Source of the DNA: JABDIP01 sp965227455
GTDB lineage: Bacteria > Pseudomonadota > Alphaproteobacteria > DSM-16000 > Inquilinaceae
DNA: 64,000 nucleotides
Assembly (NCBI GenBank): GCA_965227455.1
Contig: OZ245752.1
Coordinates: forward strand, 372,001 to 436,000
Direction: 5' to 3'
Part shown: piece after piece, positions 16,400 to 24,537 of the stretch
Position numbering within the stretch: the stretch's first letter is position 1
How the letters are laid out: each line of letters opens with the position of its first letter
The notes under the pieces: generated by a model
What the model was told of the DNA's origin: nothing
Databases searched by the model: none
Seen by the model: only the letters and a program-made list of their open reading frames with translations
Program-made: the position numbers and the translations under genes

Positions 16400-16722
16400 G
16401 GAGTGGGGTCGCCCGAGGCCGGGCGCAGCGGGACGACCGCCGGCTTGGCGGGTTCCGGCGGCGGCTCGATGCCCTTTTCGATCAGGCTGTCGCCCCCGGT
16501 CCCCAGCATGACCAGATGCTCCACCGCATCGCGGCGGACCAGGATCAGCCGGTGCCGGGCGTCGAGCGGCAGCGATTCCACCACCGACAGCCGCCGTGCG
16601 GCACGGGGACGCACAAAGGCGCCGGCGACTCCGAAGCGCCGCGCCAGCCAGGCAAGCAGCCCGATCAGCGCCAGGACGAAGACCAGCGCGATGGCGAATC
16701 GAAAATAGGCGTCGAAGGCCAT
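16396..16722 (-). CDS. fliO: Flagellar export apparatus assembly protein FliO
   Basis: FliO helps assemble the FliP ring. The 108-residue product has one N-terminal transmembrane segment (FRFAIALVFVLALIGLLAWLARRFG) followed by a small cytoplasmic beta domain. The family pattern RRLSVVESLPLDARHRLILVRRDAVEHLVMLG is clear, and a Pro-rich tail ends it. It overlaps fliP by four bases (ATGA), so the two are translationally coupled. Confidence 0.93.
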   Translation of the reverse strand: MAFDAYFRFAIALVFVLALIGLLAWLARRFGVAGAFVRPRAARRLSVVESLPLDARHRLILVRRDAVEHLVMLGTGGDSLIEKGIEPPPEPAKPAVVPLRPASGDPTP

Positions 16723-16749
16723 GATGCGGCTATCGGTCCGGGGTGGGGC

Positions 16750-17067
16750 TCAGTCCTGCGGCTTGCGATAGGCCGCGGCCGCAGAGCGATGGCTTTGCGA
16801 ACCCTTCAGCGCGGATGCAACCTCGCTGTGCTGGGCCTTCAGATCGTCCGACAGCCGGGTCAGATCGTCGATCAGGCTGAGCAGCGGTGGCCGCAGGACC
16901 TGGGCGTCGCTGCTGTCCTGGTCGCGGATCGCGGCGCACAACTCGTCTACCCGGCGCTCGAGGCCGGACAGGTCGACAAGCTGGCCCTCGCCGACCTTGC
17001 GGCGGGCCAAAGCGACAGCGCCGACCACCTCTTCAAGGCCGTGGCGGATCTGGGCAACGTCGGTCAC
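16750..17067 (-). CDS. Hypothetical helical protein of the fliO-fliP operon
   Basis: A 105-residue, predicted all-helical soluble protein with no signal peptide. It contains EEVVGAVALARRKVGEGQLVDLSGLERRVDEL and ends SHRSAAAAYRKPQD. Small size, long amphipathic helices and the AAAxY tail are reminiscent of FlgN/FliT-type export chaperones, but similarity is too weak to assign. It overlaps the upstream FlhB-like gene by four bases and lies 27 bases before fliO, so it is almost certainly co-expressed with the export apparatus. Confidence 0.65.
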   Translation of the reverse strand: MTDVAQIRHGLEEVVGAVALARRKVGEGQLVDLSGLERRVDELCAAIRDQDSSDAQVLRPPLLSLIDDLTRLSDDLKAQHSEVASALKGSQSHRSAAAAYRKPQD

Positions 17068-17411
17068 TCCATCGCTCCTTCGCGTTCTTCCAGGATCCGC
17101 AGCTTGCCGTTCGCCTCGAAGACGTAACGCAGCACTTCGGCAACCGCCACGAACGCCTCTGCCGGGATGTCCTCGCCCAATTCCATCGCACCCAGCAACT
17201 CGGTCAGGTCGGCATCCTTGCGAACCTTCACACCGGCCGCGAATGCCGCCGCGAGAATGCTCTCCGCCAACTCGCCACGCCCCGAAGCGACGATCTTGGG
17301 GACATGGCTGGGATCAAGGTCATAACGCAGCGCAACGGCCATGGGTGAGCGCTGCTTGCTCGGTCTGGAACCGCTCGCCTGCGACCCTGCCTTGCCGTCA
17401 CGATCGTCCAC
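17064..17411 (-). CDS. Stand-alone FlhB C-terminal-domain protein (FlhX type)
   Basis: The 115-residue protein aligns with the cytoplasmic C-terminal domain of FlhB/YscU. Segments AVALRYDLDPSHVPKIVASGRGELAE and DIPAEAFVAVAEVLRYVF match MAYKPESMEAPKVVAKGADE and IPPEHYKAVAEVISYVF of the full FlhB at 20543. It lacks membrane helices and the NPTH autocleavage motif. Such FlhX proteins can partly replace the cleaved FlhB C-terminus in substrate-specificity switching in some bacteria. It leads the flhX-hypothetical-fliO-fliP operon, with a perfect CtrA-type box 55 bases upstream. Confidence 0.82.
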   Translation of the reverse strand: MDDRDGKAGSQASGSRPSKQRSPMAVALRYDLDPSHVPKIVASGRGELAESILAAAFAAGVKVRKDADLTELLGAMELGEDIPAEAFVAVAEVLRYVFEANGKLRILEEREGAME

Positions 17412-17465
17412 TAAGAATGCCTGTCCAAGCCGGGAATCCGAAGCGGAAAGCGTGGCGAATCGTGG

Positions 17466-17480
17466 TTAAGGAAGCCTTAA
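17466..17480 (-). promoter_or_regulatory. CtrA-type box before the flhX-fliO-fliP operon
   Basis: TTAA-GGAAGCC-TTAA is a perfect match to the CtrA consensus TTAA-N7-TTAA. It lies 55 bases upstream of the first gene, where class II flagellar promoters carry their activator site. The presence of CckA in the window supports a CtrA circuit. Confidence 0.7.
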
Positions 17481-17578
17481 GTTCGGCAACGGCCGGTTGT
17501 CCAACTACACCAACATGCATCCTGGGTAGAGCGGCGGCGCCCCGGTTGTCACCGAGACGCGAGTGCCGCCCCGGCGCC

Positions 17579-17815
17579 CTATTCGCCCGGCTCGTTCTTC
17601 GTGGTGGTCAGGCCCTTGAAAACGTCGCCGGCCGATTCCGCCGCGGCACGGTTCTCCGCCTGGATGCGTTCATACAGCTCCTCCCTGAGGACGGATACGT
17701 CCGACGGGAATGTGAAGCCGAGCTTGATGGATTTGCCCCGTATCTCGACGACGGTGACCCGGATGTCGTCGTTGATAACGATGGTCTCACCAATTTTGCG
17801 GGTCAGATAAAGCAC
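17579..17815 (-). CDS. csrA: Carbon storage regulator CsrA
   Basis: CsrA is a homodimeric RNA-binding translational regulator that recognises GGA in leaders; in flagellated bacteria it often controls flagellin or motility mRNAs. The 78-residue product opens MLYLTRKIGETIVINDDIRVTVVEIRGKSIKLGF and has VSVLREELYERIQAEN, the C-terminal RNA-binding region including the key Arg of L-R-E-E. The last 20 residues are a variable tail. It is divergent from flgB and shares the control region with it. fliW, its usual antagonist in other groups, is not seen. Confidence 0.96.
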   Translation of the reverse strand: MLYLTRKIGETIVINDDIRVTVVEIRGKSIKLGFTFPSDVSVLREELYERIQAENRAAAESAGDVFKGLTTTKNEPGE

Positions 17816-17919
17816 GCCTGTGGCCTGAGCCTCGCTTGATTGGGCGGACCATCGCCCCCCGAAAATCCCGCCCTGGCAACCATGCGGGACGGCCCACCGT
17901 TGTTAAGAAGTGAAACATT

Positions 17920-17935
17920 TTTAGAGAATGTTAAC
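17920..17935 (+). promoter_or_regulatory. CtrA-type box between csrA and flgB
   Basis: TTTA-GAGAATG-TTAAC matches TTAA-N7-TTAAC at all but one base. It sits about 93 bases before flgB in an AT-rich patch within GC-rich DNA, next to another GTTAAG at 17902. It probably serves the flgB-flgC-fliE-fliQ-fliR-flhB operon. Confidence 0.55.
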
Positions 17936-18027
17936 AAGCCGGTGCGAGCATCCCCAATCGCATCCGCCTAAGGCGCGCGCGGGTCGGCGTACCCCTGAAA
18001 CGCAACGTCCCAACCCACCGGCACCCC

Positions 18028-18438
18028 ATGGATTTCAGCAATCTAGGCCTCTTCAAACTCATCACGCGCCGAATCGATTGGTTGAACAGTCGGCAAGAAG
18101 TTCTCGCGAAAAATATCGCGAATGCCGACACGCCGGACTATCGACCCCAGGATTTGCGCCCGTTTGCCGAGCATCTGGCCCGCACCGGCGGACCGACGCT
18201 GGCGACCGCCACCACGCATTCGGGTCACATCCAGCCGGTCGCCAGCCGCGCCGCCAGGACCGCCGGGTCCGACGACATCGACGATGTATACGAGGCCTCG
18301 CCGACCGGCAATGAGGTCGTGCTGGAACAGCAGCTCATTCGCGTCTCGGAAACCGCCATGCAGCATCAGCTGGCGCTCAACCTGTACCGGAAACATGTCG
18401 GCATGATTCGCACCGCGCTTGGTCGCGGCGCCCGCTGA
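18028..18438 (+). CDS. flgB: Flagellar proximal rod protein FlgB
   Basis: FlgB is a proximal rod subunit. The 136-residue product has the axial N-terminal signature RIDWLNSRQEVLAKNIANADTPDYRPQDLRPF. The central part is variable, and the C-terminal D0 helix reads VVLEQQLIRVSETAMQHQLALNLYRKHVGMIRTALG. It is first in flgB-flgC-fliE-fliQ-fliR-flhB. A CtrA-like box lies upstream. Confidence 0.96.
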   Translation: MDFSNLGLFKLITRRIDWLNSRQEVLAKNIANADTPDYRPQDLRPFAEHLARTGGPTLATATTHSGHIQPVASRAARTAGSDDIDDVYEASPTGNEVVLEQQLIRVSETAMQHQLALNLYRKHVGMIRTALGRGAR

Positions 18439-18461
18439 TTCGGACTTACGGAGGCAGGACC

Positions 18462-18869
18462 ATGGAACTATCGAAGAGCCTTGAGATCTCCGCCGCGGGC
18501 ATGCGGGCCCAGGGCACCCGGCTGCGGGTGATATCCGAGAACCTGGCGAATGCCGACACCACCGGCCAGACACCGGACGATCTGCCCTACCGCCGCCAGG
18601 TGGTGACGTTCCGCAACGTCTTCGACCGGGCCCTGGGTGCCGAAAGGGTCGAGGTGGCCGACGTCATCGAGGATCCCGGCCAGTTCAACCGGCGCTACGA
18701 GCCCGGGCATCCCAGCGCAGACGACGAGGGCTATGTGCTCTATCCCAATGTCAGCACGCTGGTCGAGATGATGGACATGCGCGAGGCACAGCGCAGCTAT
18801 GAGGCCAACCTCAACGCCATCGAAGTGGCCCGCTCGATGCTCACCAAGACCCTAGAACTGCTGCGCTAG
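18462..18869 (+). CDS. flgC: Flagellar proximal rod protein FlgC
   Basis: The 135-residue product shows the rod signature LEISAAGMRAQGTRLRVISENLANADTTGQTPDDLPYRRQ. The FlgC-specific PDDEGYVLYPNVSTLVEMMDMREAQRSYEANLNAIE appears here as ADDEGYVLYPNVSTLVEM with the same spacing. It lies 23 bases after flgB and has a clear GGAGG ribosome-binding site. Confidence 0.97.
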   Translation: MELSKSLEISAAGMRAQGTRLRVISENLANADTTGQTPDDLPYRRQVVTFRNVFDRALGAERVEVADVIEDPGQFNRRYEPGHPSADDEGYVLYPNVSTLVEMMDMREAQRSYEANLNAIEVARSMLTKTLELLR

Positions 18870-18904
18870 CGGTTTCCGCGCGCCAACCCGACGGAGTAGA
18901 GCCA

Positions 18905-19216
18905 GTGATCGCCAAGATTTCCGACGCGGCCGCCGCTTATTCGAACGCCGCCGGCAAGGCCGGAGGACCCGGCATGGACGCCCGCGACGCCGCGCCGGGC
19001 GAGAGCTTCGGCAGCATGGTGCGCGACATGATCGGAGACGCCGCCGCGGCCGGCGCCCGGGGCGAGAAGGTCGCCGCCGAGGCCATGGTCGGCCAGGCCG
19101 ATCTGACCGATGTGGTGATGGCGGTGAACAATGCCGAGCTCACCCTGCAGACCGTGGTCGCGATCCGCGACAAGGTCGTCGAGGCCTATCAGGAAATCGT
19201 CCGGATGCCGATCTGA
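18905..19216 (+). CDS. fliE: Flagellar hook-basal body complex protein FliE
   Basis: FliE joins the MS ring to the rod and is the first rod-type export substrate. The 103-residue product ends with the family signature ADLTDVVMAVNNAELTLQTVVAIRDKVVEAYQEIVRMPI. It starts at a GTG preceded by GGAG. It is co-transcribed with flgC and fliQ. Confidence 0.96.
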   Translation: MIAKISDAAAAYSNAAGKAGGPGMDARDAAPGESFGSMVRDMIGDAAAAGARGEKVAAEAMVGQADLTDVVMAVNNAELTLQTVVAIRDKVVEAYQEIVRMPI

Positions 19217-19273
19217 CCGTCCTGGTCGGACCGGCCGTCCAACACCACCCCAAAAGCGAAGGATAGGTCACCG

Positions 19274-19543
19274 GTGAACGCCGCTGAGGCCCTCGAGATT
19301 GGCCGCGAAACCCTGTTAACCATGTTGAAGATCGGCGCGCCGGTCATGCTGATCGCGTTGCTGGTCGGCCTGTCCATTTCGTTGATCCAGGCCCTGACGC
19401 AGATCCAGGAAATCACCCTGACCTTCGTGCCCAAGATCATCGTCATCGTGATCTCGATGATCTTCCTGCTGCCCTTCATGCTGTCGGCACTGATCGCCTA
19501 TACCGAGGGGCTGGCCGACCGCATCGTCGGCCTGGGCGCCTGA
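19274..19543 (+). CDS. fliQ: Flagellar type III export gate protein FliQ
   Basis: An 89-residue membrane protein with two transmembrane helices and the FliQ core VMLIALLVGLSISLIQALTQIQEITLTFVPKI. Translation starts at GTG, preceded by GAAGGA. FliQ completes the FliPQR gate with products of fliP (15641) and fliR (19763). The next gene is separated from it by a palindromic repeat pair. Confidence 0.96.
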   Translation: MNAAEALEIGRETLLTMLKIGAPVMLIALLVGLSISLIQALTQIQEITLTFVPKIIVIVISMIFLLPFMLSALIAYTEGLADRIVGLGA

Positions 19544-19593
19544 GGCCGAAATGGCTGGCGACGAACTGGGTACCGGCGACCCAACACCAGCTC

Positions 19594-19682
19594 GTCATTC
19601 CCGCGAAAGCGGGAATCCAGCAATCACGGTCTGGACGCCGTCTACATGGGGCTGTCTGGATTCCCGCTTTCGCGGGAATGAC
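19594..19682. repeat. Inverted REP-like pair between fliQ and fliR (family A)
   Basis: A 27-base unit starting GTCATTCCCGCGAAAGCGGG at 19594-19620 recurs as its exact inverse complement at 19656-19682, separated by 35 bases. Each unit is itself palindromic (CCCGC-GAAA-GCGGG). This is the doublet architecture of mobile REP elements. It lies inside the flagellar operon without breaking a gene. Confidence 0.85.
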
Positions 19683-19762
19683 GATCGAAAAGATGCTGGC
19701 GGATCGCTCCCGAGTGTCTTCGGTCGGCCCGTCGTGAACCAGACAGCAAGAGCTGCGCGTCG

Positions 19763-20527
19763 ATGCTGGCACAGCTGATCGCCGCGGAACTGTTCGCGCC
19801 GTTGATGATCTTCATCCGGGTCGGGTCGGCCTTGATGGTGTTGCCGGCGATCGGCGATTCGGTGGTTACGCCGCGCACCCGGCTGATGCTGGCGCTGCTG
19901 ATCAGCCTGCTGACCGCGCCGATGCTCTCCTCCGCCCTGCCGCCGATTCCGGACAGCCCGCTGGCACTGGCGCTGCTGATTTTGGGAGAGATCCTGGTCG
20001 GGGTGTTTCTGGGGCTCGTAGCTCGCATCCTGCTGGCCGCGGTCGACGTCGCCGGCATGGTGATCTCGTTCAATCTCAGCCTCGCCAACGCCTTTGTCTT
20101 CAATCCCTCCATCACCGCCCAGAGCTCCCTGATCGGCACCTTCCTGATGACCTTCGCGGTACTGCTGATCCTCATCACCGACATGCACCATTTGATGCTC
20201 ATGAGCGTGGTCGACAGCTACGCCATGTTCACGCCGGGCGAGTCCCTGCCGTTCGGCGACATGGCGGACACGGTGGCCCGACAGGTCTCCGGAGCATTCG
20301 CAGTGGGGGTCCGGATGGCCGCGCCCTTCCTGGTGATCGGTCTGATCTTCTATCTCGGTCTCGGGCTGATGGCGCGCTTGATGCCGCAGGCCCAAGTCTT
20401 CTTCGTCGCCATTCCGGTCCAGGTGATGATCGGCATCCTGGTGCTGGCGCTGACCCTGTCGGGCGGTCTGCTCTACTGGCTGCGCACCTTCCAGGACGCG
20501 ATGATCGCCTTTCCGCAGCCCCTGTAG
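19763..20527 (+). CDS. fliR: Flagellar type III export gate protein FliR
   Basis: A 254-residue polytopic membrane protein with about six transmembrane segments. FliR features include RVGSALMVLPAIGDSVVTPRTRLMLALLISLL, an early GEILVGVFLGLVARILLAAVDVAGMVISF block and the C-terminal QVMIGILVLALTLSG. It forms the export gate with FliP and FliQ. The ATG lies about 80 bases after the REP pair, and flhB follows after 15 bases. Confidence 0.96.
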   Translation: MLAQLIAAELFAPLMIFIRVGSALMVLPAIGDSVVTPRTRLMLALLISLLTAPMLSSALPPIPDSPLALALLILGEILVGVFLGLVARILLAAVDVAGMVISFNLSLANAFVFNPSITAQSSLIGTFLMTFAVLLILITDMHHLMLMSVVDSYAMFTPGESLPFGDMADTVARQVSGAFAVGVRMAAPFLVIGLIFYLGLGLMARLMPQAQVFFVAIPVQVMIGILVLALTLSGGLLYWLRTFQDAMIAFPQPL

Positions 20528-20542
20528 CGAGGCGCGCGGACC

Positions 20543-21619
20543 ATGGCCGAAGAACAGGACGACAGCCAAAAAACCGAGGAGCCCACCCAACGAAAGTTGG
20601 ATGAAGCGCGCAAGAAGGGTCAGGTCGCCAGCTCCCAGGAGGTGAAGCACGGATTCGTGCTGTTGGGCGGCTTGATCGCGGTGGCGGCGCTGGCGCCGCT
20701 GGCCTCAAGCCAGATGGCCGAGCGCATGGGCGGGTTTCTCGGCCGGCTGGAGACGGTCCCGACCGACAATCGCGCATTGATCGACCTGGTCGCCTCGGCC
20801 ACGGGCGAGCTGGCGCTGATCCTGCTGGCGCCGTTCATCGTCTTCGTCGCGATGGCCATCGCCGGCAGCCTGGTGCAGCACGGGGGGCTGCTCTCGGTCG
20901 AATCGCTCAAACCGAAGCTGGAGAAGATCAGCCCGCTGAAGGGGCTGAAACGGCAGTTCTCGATTAAGGCGGTGGCGGAATTCCTGAAGGGCATCATCAA
21001 GATCGCCGTGGTCGGCAGCATTGCCGCGGCGGTCGTCTGGCCGGAGCTGGCCCGGATCGAGCTGTTCGCCGGCATGCCCATGGATGCGGTGCTCGGCCGG
21101 GTCTGGATCATGGCGGTCAAGATGATGATCGCCGTGCTGGCCGTGGTCGCGGTGATCGCCGGCCTTGACTACCTGCTGCAGCGCTACCAGCACCAGAAGC
21201 AGCAGCGCATGACCAAGCAGGAGGTTAAGGACGAGTTCAAGCAGACCGAGGGCGACCCGCAGGTCAAGGCGCGGCTGCGACAGATCCGCATGGATCGGGC
21301 CCGGCGGCGGATGATGGCGGCGGTGCCGGAAGCCGATGTGGTGATCACCAACCCGACCCATTTCGCGGTCGCCATGGCCTACAAGCCGGAGTCTATGGAG
21401 GCGCCGAAGGTCGTCGCCAAGGGGGCGGACGAGATCGCCCATCGCATTCGCGAGGTCGCCCGCGCCCAAGACGTGGCCCTGGTGGAGAATCCGCCGCTGG
21501 CCCGGGCGCTCTATCAATCCGTCGATATCGACGAGTCGATTCCGCCGGAACACTATAAGGCGGTGGCTGAGGTGATCTCCTATGTGTTCCGCCTGCAGGG
21601 CCGCTCGGTGCCGAATTGA
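20543..21619 (+). CDS. flhB: Flagellar export switch protein FlhB
   Basis: FlhB switches the export apparatus from rod/hook to filament substrates. The 358-residue product starts with the typical soluble DDSQKTEEPTQRKLDEARKKGQ and has four transmembrane segments. The cytoplasmic domain carries the autocleavage motif NPTH with Asn270, followed by FAVAMAYKPESMEAPKVVAKG and ENPPLARALYQSVDIDESIP. All functional residues are present, in contrast to the truncated FlhX at 17064. It is the last gene of its operon. Confidence 0.97.
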   Translation: MAEEQDDSQKTEEPTQRKLDEARKKGQVASSQEVKHGFVLLGGLIAVAALAPLASSQMAERMGGFLGRLETVPTDNRALIDLVASATGELALILLAPFIVFVAMAIAGSLVQHGGLLSVESLKPKLEKISPLKGLKRQFSIKAVAEFLKGIIKIAVVGSIAAAVVWPELARIELFAGMPMDAVLGRVWIMAVKMMIAVLAVVAVIAGLDYLLQRYQHQKQQRMTKQEVKDEFKQTEGDPQVKARLRQIRMDRARRRMMAAVPEADVVITNPTHFAVAMAYKPESMEAPKVVAKGADEIAHRIREVARAQDVALVENPPLARALYQSVDIDESIPPEHYKAVAEVISYVFRLQGRSVPN

Positions 21620-21722
21620 TTGCCGATAACCGTTTTGTGACGAGAAACCGCCAAAATTCGCGGTGATGGTGTAAAGCGGTAGTGTGTGAACCGCTTGTCG
21701 CGTGGATCCCGAAGAGACGTAC

Positions 21723-24302
21723 ATGGCAGTGCCACCCGATACCGAGGCCGCTCCGGCGCCGCAGGGCGTGCCGGTCGCAGCGTCGCCGCCGCCGCGGCGA
21801 CCGACCGCCGTGCCATGGCAGGAGACCGAACAGGAAGACGGCCAGTCCGGCGCGCTGACCGGCTGGACCCTGGTCGTTGCCGCCGGAACCGCGGTTCTCC
21901 TGGGGGCGGCGGTCCTTGTCGTCGGTGTGCGGGTGCCGGCGCTGGCCCTTCCGCTGGGCGTTGCGGCGGCGATTGCCGGTGCCGCCGCCCTGGCCGCCAC
22001 GCTGCTCGACCGGCGCCGCTCGAGCCGTGCGCTGGCGATGGCGCGGATGATCTCCGACACCTATGACGGCACCGTCGCGGCGCACATGATCACCGGGCCG
22101 GACGGGCGAATCGTCTATGCCAACGGGGTCGCCAGGCGGATCCTGGACACGCGGCTGGAGAACCTGGCGGAAGTCGAGGGAGCGCTGGGCGCCGACCATC
22201 AATCGGTCAACCGCTTCCGCCGCCTGCGCCGGTCGGCGGAATCCGGCTCGCCGTTCTCCGTCGAGCTGCGGCGGCCAAAGACCGATGGCGGCAGCGCTTG
22301 GTGGCACGCCTCGGCACGGCCGCTGGAGGTCTGGCCGGGCCATATCCATTGGCGGTTCGAGGACATCACCACCCGGCGGGAGATGGAGGCGATCCTCCGC
22401 GAGGAGCAGGTCAAGCTGGTCGACTTCATGGACCATGCGCCGGTCGGCTTCTATTCCGTCGACCAGGACGGCCGCTTCGTTTTCGCCAATGCGACCCTGG
22501 CCGACTGGCTTGGCGTCGAGGCCCGCGATCTGGTGCGCGGCGCCCATCGCCTGCACGACTTCCTGGTGTCGCCGCCATCCGAGGCGCCGCCCTACGCGCT
22601 GACCGTCGGCCGATCCGATCTGCCGCAGGTGGAGATCGGCATGCGCGGGCCGGACGGTCACGGCTTCCAGGCCGCCATCGCCCAGACGGTGGTGCATGGC
22701 GAGGACGGCGAATCGATCTGGACCCGGTCGGTGGTCCGCGACCTGACGCCGGAATCCCAGATGCGGGCGGCGCTGAGGGCCTCGGAGGTGCGCTTCCAGC
22801 GCTTCTTCGAGGACGCGCCCATCGGCGTCGCGCTGCTGGACGAGGACGCCCAGCTCTCCGAATGGAATGCTGCCTTCGCGGAGCTGATCGGCGGCGATGG
22901 CGACGGTCTGGAAGGCAAGCCGTTCGGCGATTATCTGGAGGATGCCAGCCGCGACGAAGTGATCCAGCGCCTGTCCGATGTGGTCAAGGGCGGCGAGCCG
23001 CGGGCGACCTTCGACATCAACATCATCGGCGCCAAGGAACTGGCGGTCACGGTCTACGTCCAGCGGCTGGAGACCGGCGACGCGCCGGTCGGGCTGATCC
23101 TGCAGTTTATCGACCAGACCGACCAGCGCGAGCTGGAGGAGAAGTTCGCCCAAAGTCAGAAGATGCAGGCGGTGGGTCAGCTGGCCGGCGGCGTGGCGCA
23201 CGACTTCAACAACCTGCTGACCGCCATGATTGGCTTCTGCGACCTGCTGCTGCTGCGCCACAAGCCGGGCGACGCTTCCTTCGGCGACATCATGCAGATC
23301 AAGCAGAACGCCAACCGCGCGGCCAATCTGGTGCGCCAGCTGCTGGCCTTCTCGCGCCAGCAGACGCTGCAGTCCCGGGTGCTGAATATCACCGACGTCC
23401 TGGCCGAGCTGTCGAACCTGCTGCGCCGGCTGATCGGTGAGAACATCGAGTTGAAGATGACCCATGGCCGCGAGCTGGGCCTGGTGAAGGTGGATGCCCA
23501 TCAGCTCGACCAGGTGATCATCAACTTGGCCGTCAATGCCCGCGACGCCATGGAAGAGGGCGGCAAGCTGACGATCAAGACCGCCAACTACAAGAGCACC
23601 CGGCGGATGCGCCGCGGCACCGACGAGATGCCGCCCGGCGAGTATGTGGCGATCGAGGTCTCCGATACCGGCTGCGGCATTCCCAAGGAGAACCTGGACC
23701 GCATCTTCGAGCCGTTCTTCTCCACCAAGGAGATCGGTTCGGGCACCGGCCTTGGTCTCTCCACGGTCTACGGCATCGTGCGCCAGACCGGCGGCTACGT
23801 CTTCGTCGAGAGCAAGCCCGGCAAGGGCACCAGCTTCACCATCTATCTGCCGCGCCACGTCTCGGACGGTACCGAGGAAGCGGCCCCGGCGGAGAACCCC
23901 GAGGAATCCGCCACCCGCGACCTGACCGGCGCCGGCTGCATCCTGCTGGTCGAGGACGAGGATCCGGTACGGGTGTTCAGCGCCCGGGCCCTGCGCAACA
24001 AGGGCTACGAGGTGCTGGAGGCGCGCAGCGGCGAGGATGCGCTGTCGGTGCTGAAGGACCAAGCGGACCGGGTCGACCTGCTGATCACCGATGTGGTGAT
24101 GCCGCAGATGGATGGTCCGACCCTGATCAGCAATGTCCGCAAAAAACAGCCGGACATGAAGGTCATCTGCATTTCCGGTTACACCGAGGATCGCTTCCGC
24201 GAGCGCATCGACAAGGGCGCGGAAATCCACTTCCTGCCCAAGCCGTTCAGCCTCAAGCAGCTCGCCAGCAAGGTGAAGGACGTCATCCACGGCGGTCGTT
24301 GA
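21723..24302 (+). CDS. cckA: CckA-type hybrid sensor histidine kinase
   Basis: CckA is the membrane hybrid kinase that, through ChpT, phosphorylates the master regulator CtrA. The product is about 859 residues. It has two adjacent transmembrane helices (about 45-95) and PAS domains, with a second PAS-like region near 345-460. The HisKA H-box GGVAHDFNNLLTAMIGF (His493) and the HATPase G boxes (SDTGCGIPKENLDRIFEPFF, GTGLGLSTVYGIVRQTGG) follow. The C-terminal receiver reads LLITDVVMPQMDGP (phospho-acceptor Asp790). A GTG at 21702 would add seven residues; the ATG at 21723 has an AAGAGA before it. It follows flhB, and a terminator-like hairpin lies downstream. Confidence 0.92.
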   Translation: MAVPPDTEAAPAPQGVPVAASPPPRRPTAVPWQETEQEDGQSGALTGWTLVVAAGTAVLLGAAVLVVGVRVPALALPLGVAAAIAGAAALAATLLDRRRSSRALAMARMISDTYDGTVAAHMITGPDGRIVYANGVARRILDTRLENLAEVEGALGADHQSVNRFRRLRRSAESGSPFSVELRRPKTDGGSAWWHASARPLEVWPGHIHWRFEDITTRREMEAILREEQVKLVDFMDHAPVGFYSVDQDGRFVFANATLADWLGVEARDLVRGAHRLHDFLVSPPSEAPPYALTVGRSDLPQVEIGMRGPDGHGFQAAIAQTVVHGEDGESIWTRSVVRDLTPESQMRAALRASEVRFQRFFEDAPIGVALLDEDAQLSEWNAAFAELIGGDGDGLEGKPFGDYLEDASRDEVIQRLSDVVKGGEPRATFDINIIGAKELAVTVYVQRLETGDAPVGLILQFIDQTDQRELEEKFAQSQKMQAVGQLAGGVAHDFNNLLTAMIGFCDLLLLRHKPGDASFGDIMQIKQNANRAANLVRQLLAFSRQQTLQSRVLNITDVLAELSNLLRRLIGENIELKMTHGRELGLVKVDAHQLDQVIINLAVNARDAMEEGGKLTIKTANYKSTRRMRRGTDEMPPGEYVAIEVSDTGCGIPKENLDRIFEPFFSTKEIGSGTGLGLSTVYGIVRQTGGYVFVESKPGKGTSFTIYLPRHVSDGTEEAAPAENPEESATRDLTGAGCILLVEDEDPVRVFSARALRNKGYEVLEARSGEDALSVLKDQADRVDLLITDVVMPQMDGPTLISNVRKKQPDMKVICISGYTEDRFRERIDKGAEIHFLPKPFSLKQLASKVKDVIHGGR

Positions 24303-24385
24303 ACCGGGCCTGGCTCCGGCCGCGACGCGGACAATCCGTCTTCATTTCCCATAAGTGTACCGCCGACGGGGGAAACCCTCGACCG

Positions 24386-24411
24386 AACCGCGATCAATTT
24401 CGCGGTTTGTG
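24386..24411 (+). terminator. Terminator-like hairpin after cckA
   Basis: AACCGCGA pairs with TCGCGGTT around a six-base loop and is followed by TGTG, so the U tract is short. It separates cckA from the pob/pca operon promoter. Confidence 0.55.
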
Positions 24412-24431
24412 CGATGATAACGCTCACGAAA

Positions 24432-24472
24432 TTGTTCGTATGTTCTATTGTCCGTGTATCCTACGATACGCG
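24432..24472 (+). promoter_or_regulatory. Putative pobA promoter and palindromic operator
   Basis: A palindrome CGTGTATC-CTAC-GATACGCG (arms 24453-24460 and 24465-24472, one mismatch) lies 65 bases before pobA. It overlaps a possible -10 (TGTATC, 24455-24460) placed 17 bases after a -35-like TTGTTC (24432-24437). An aromatic-acid responsive regulator could bind here, but no such gene is adjacent. The promoter match is modest. Confidence 0.4.
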
Positions 24473-24537
24473 CGACGCCAGGGACCCATCCGGAGTCGCG
24501 TGCCGCGATTCCGACCGGTCCCGAAAGAGGTCAGCCC

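Noticed and set aside
17064..17411. FlhB-like gene as a broken copy of flhB
   Set aside because: The reading frame is intact, has a good context and operon overlaps; full flhB exists at 20543, so it is an FlhX-type gene.
19594..19682. Possible CRISPR repeats
   Set aside because: Only two units, inverted rather than direct, with no spacers; REP-type doublet instead.
21393..24290. A 965-codon frame opposite flhB and cckA
   Set aside because: Its composition is His/Arg/Gln-rich as expected for the complement of a real gene, and both sense genes have full domain support.
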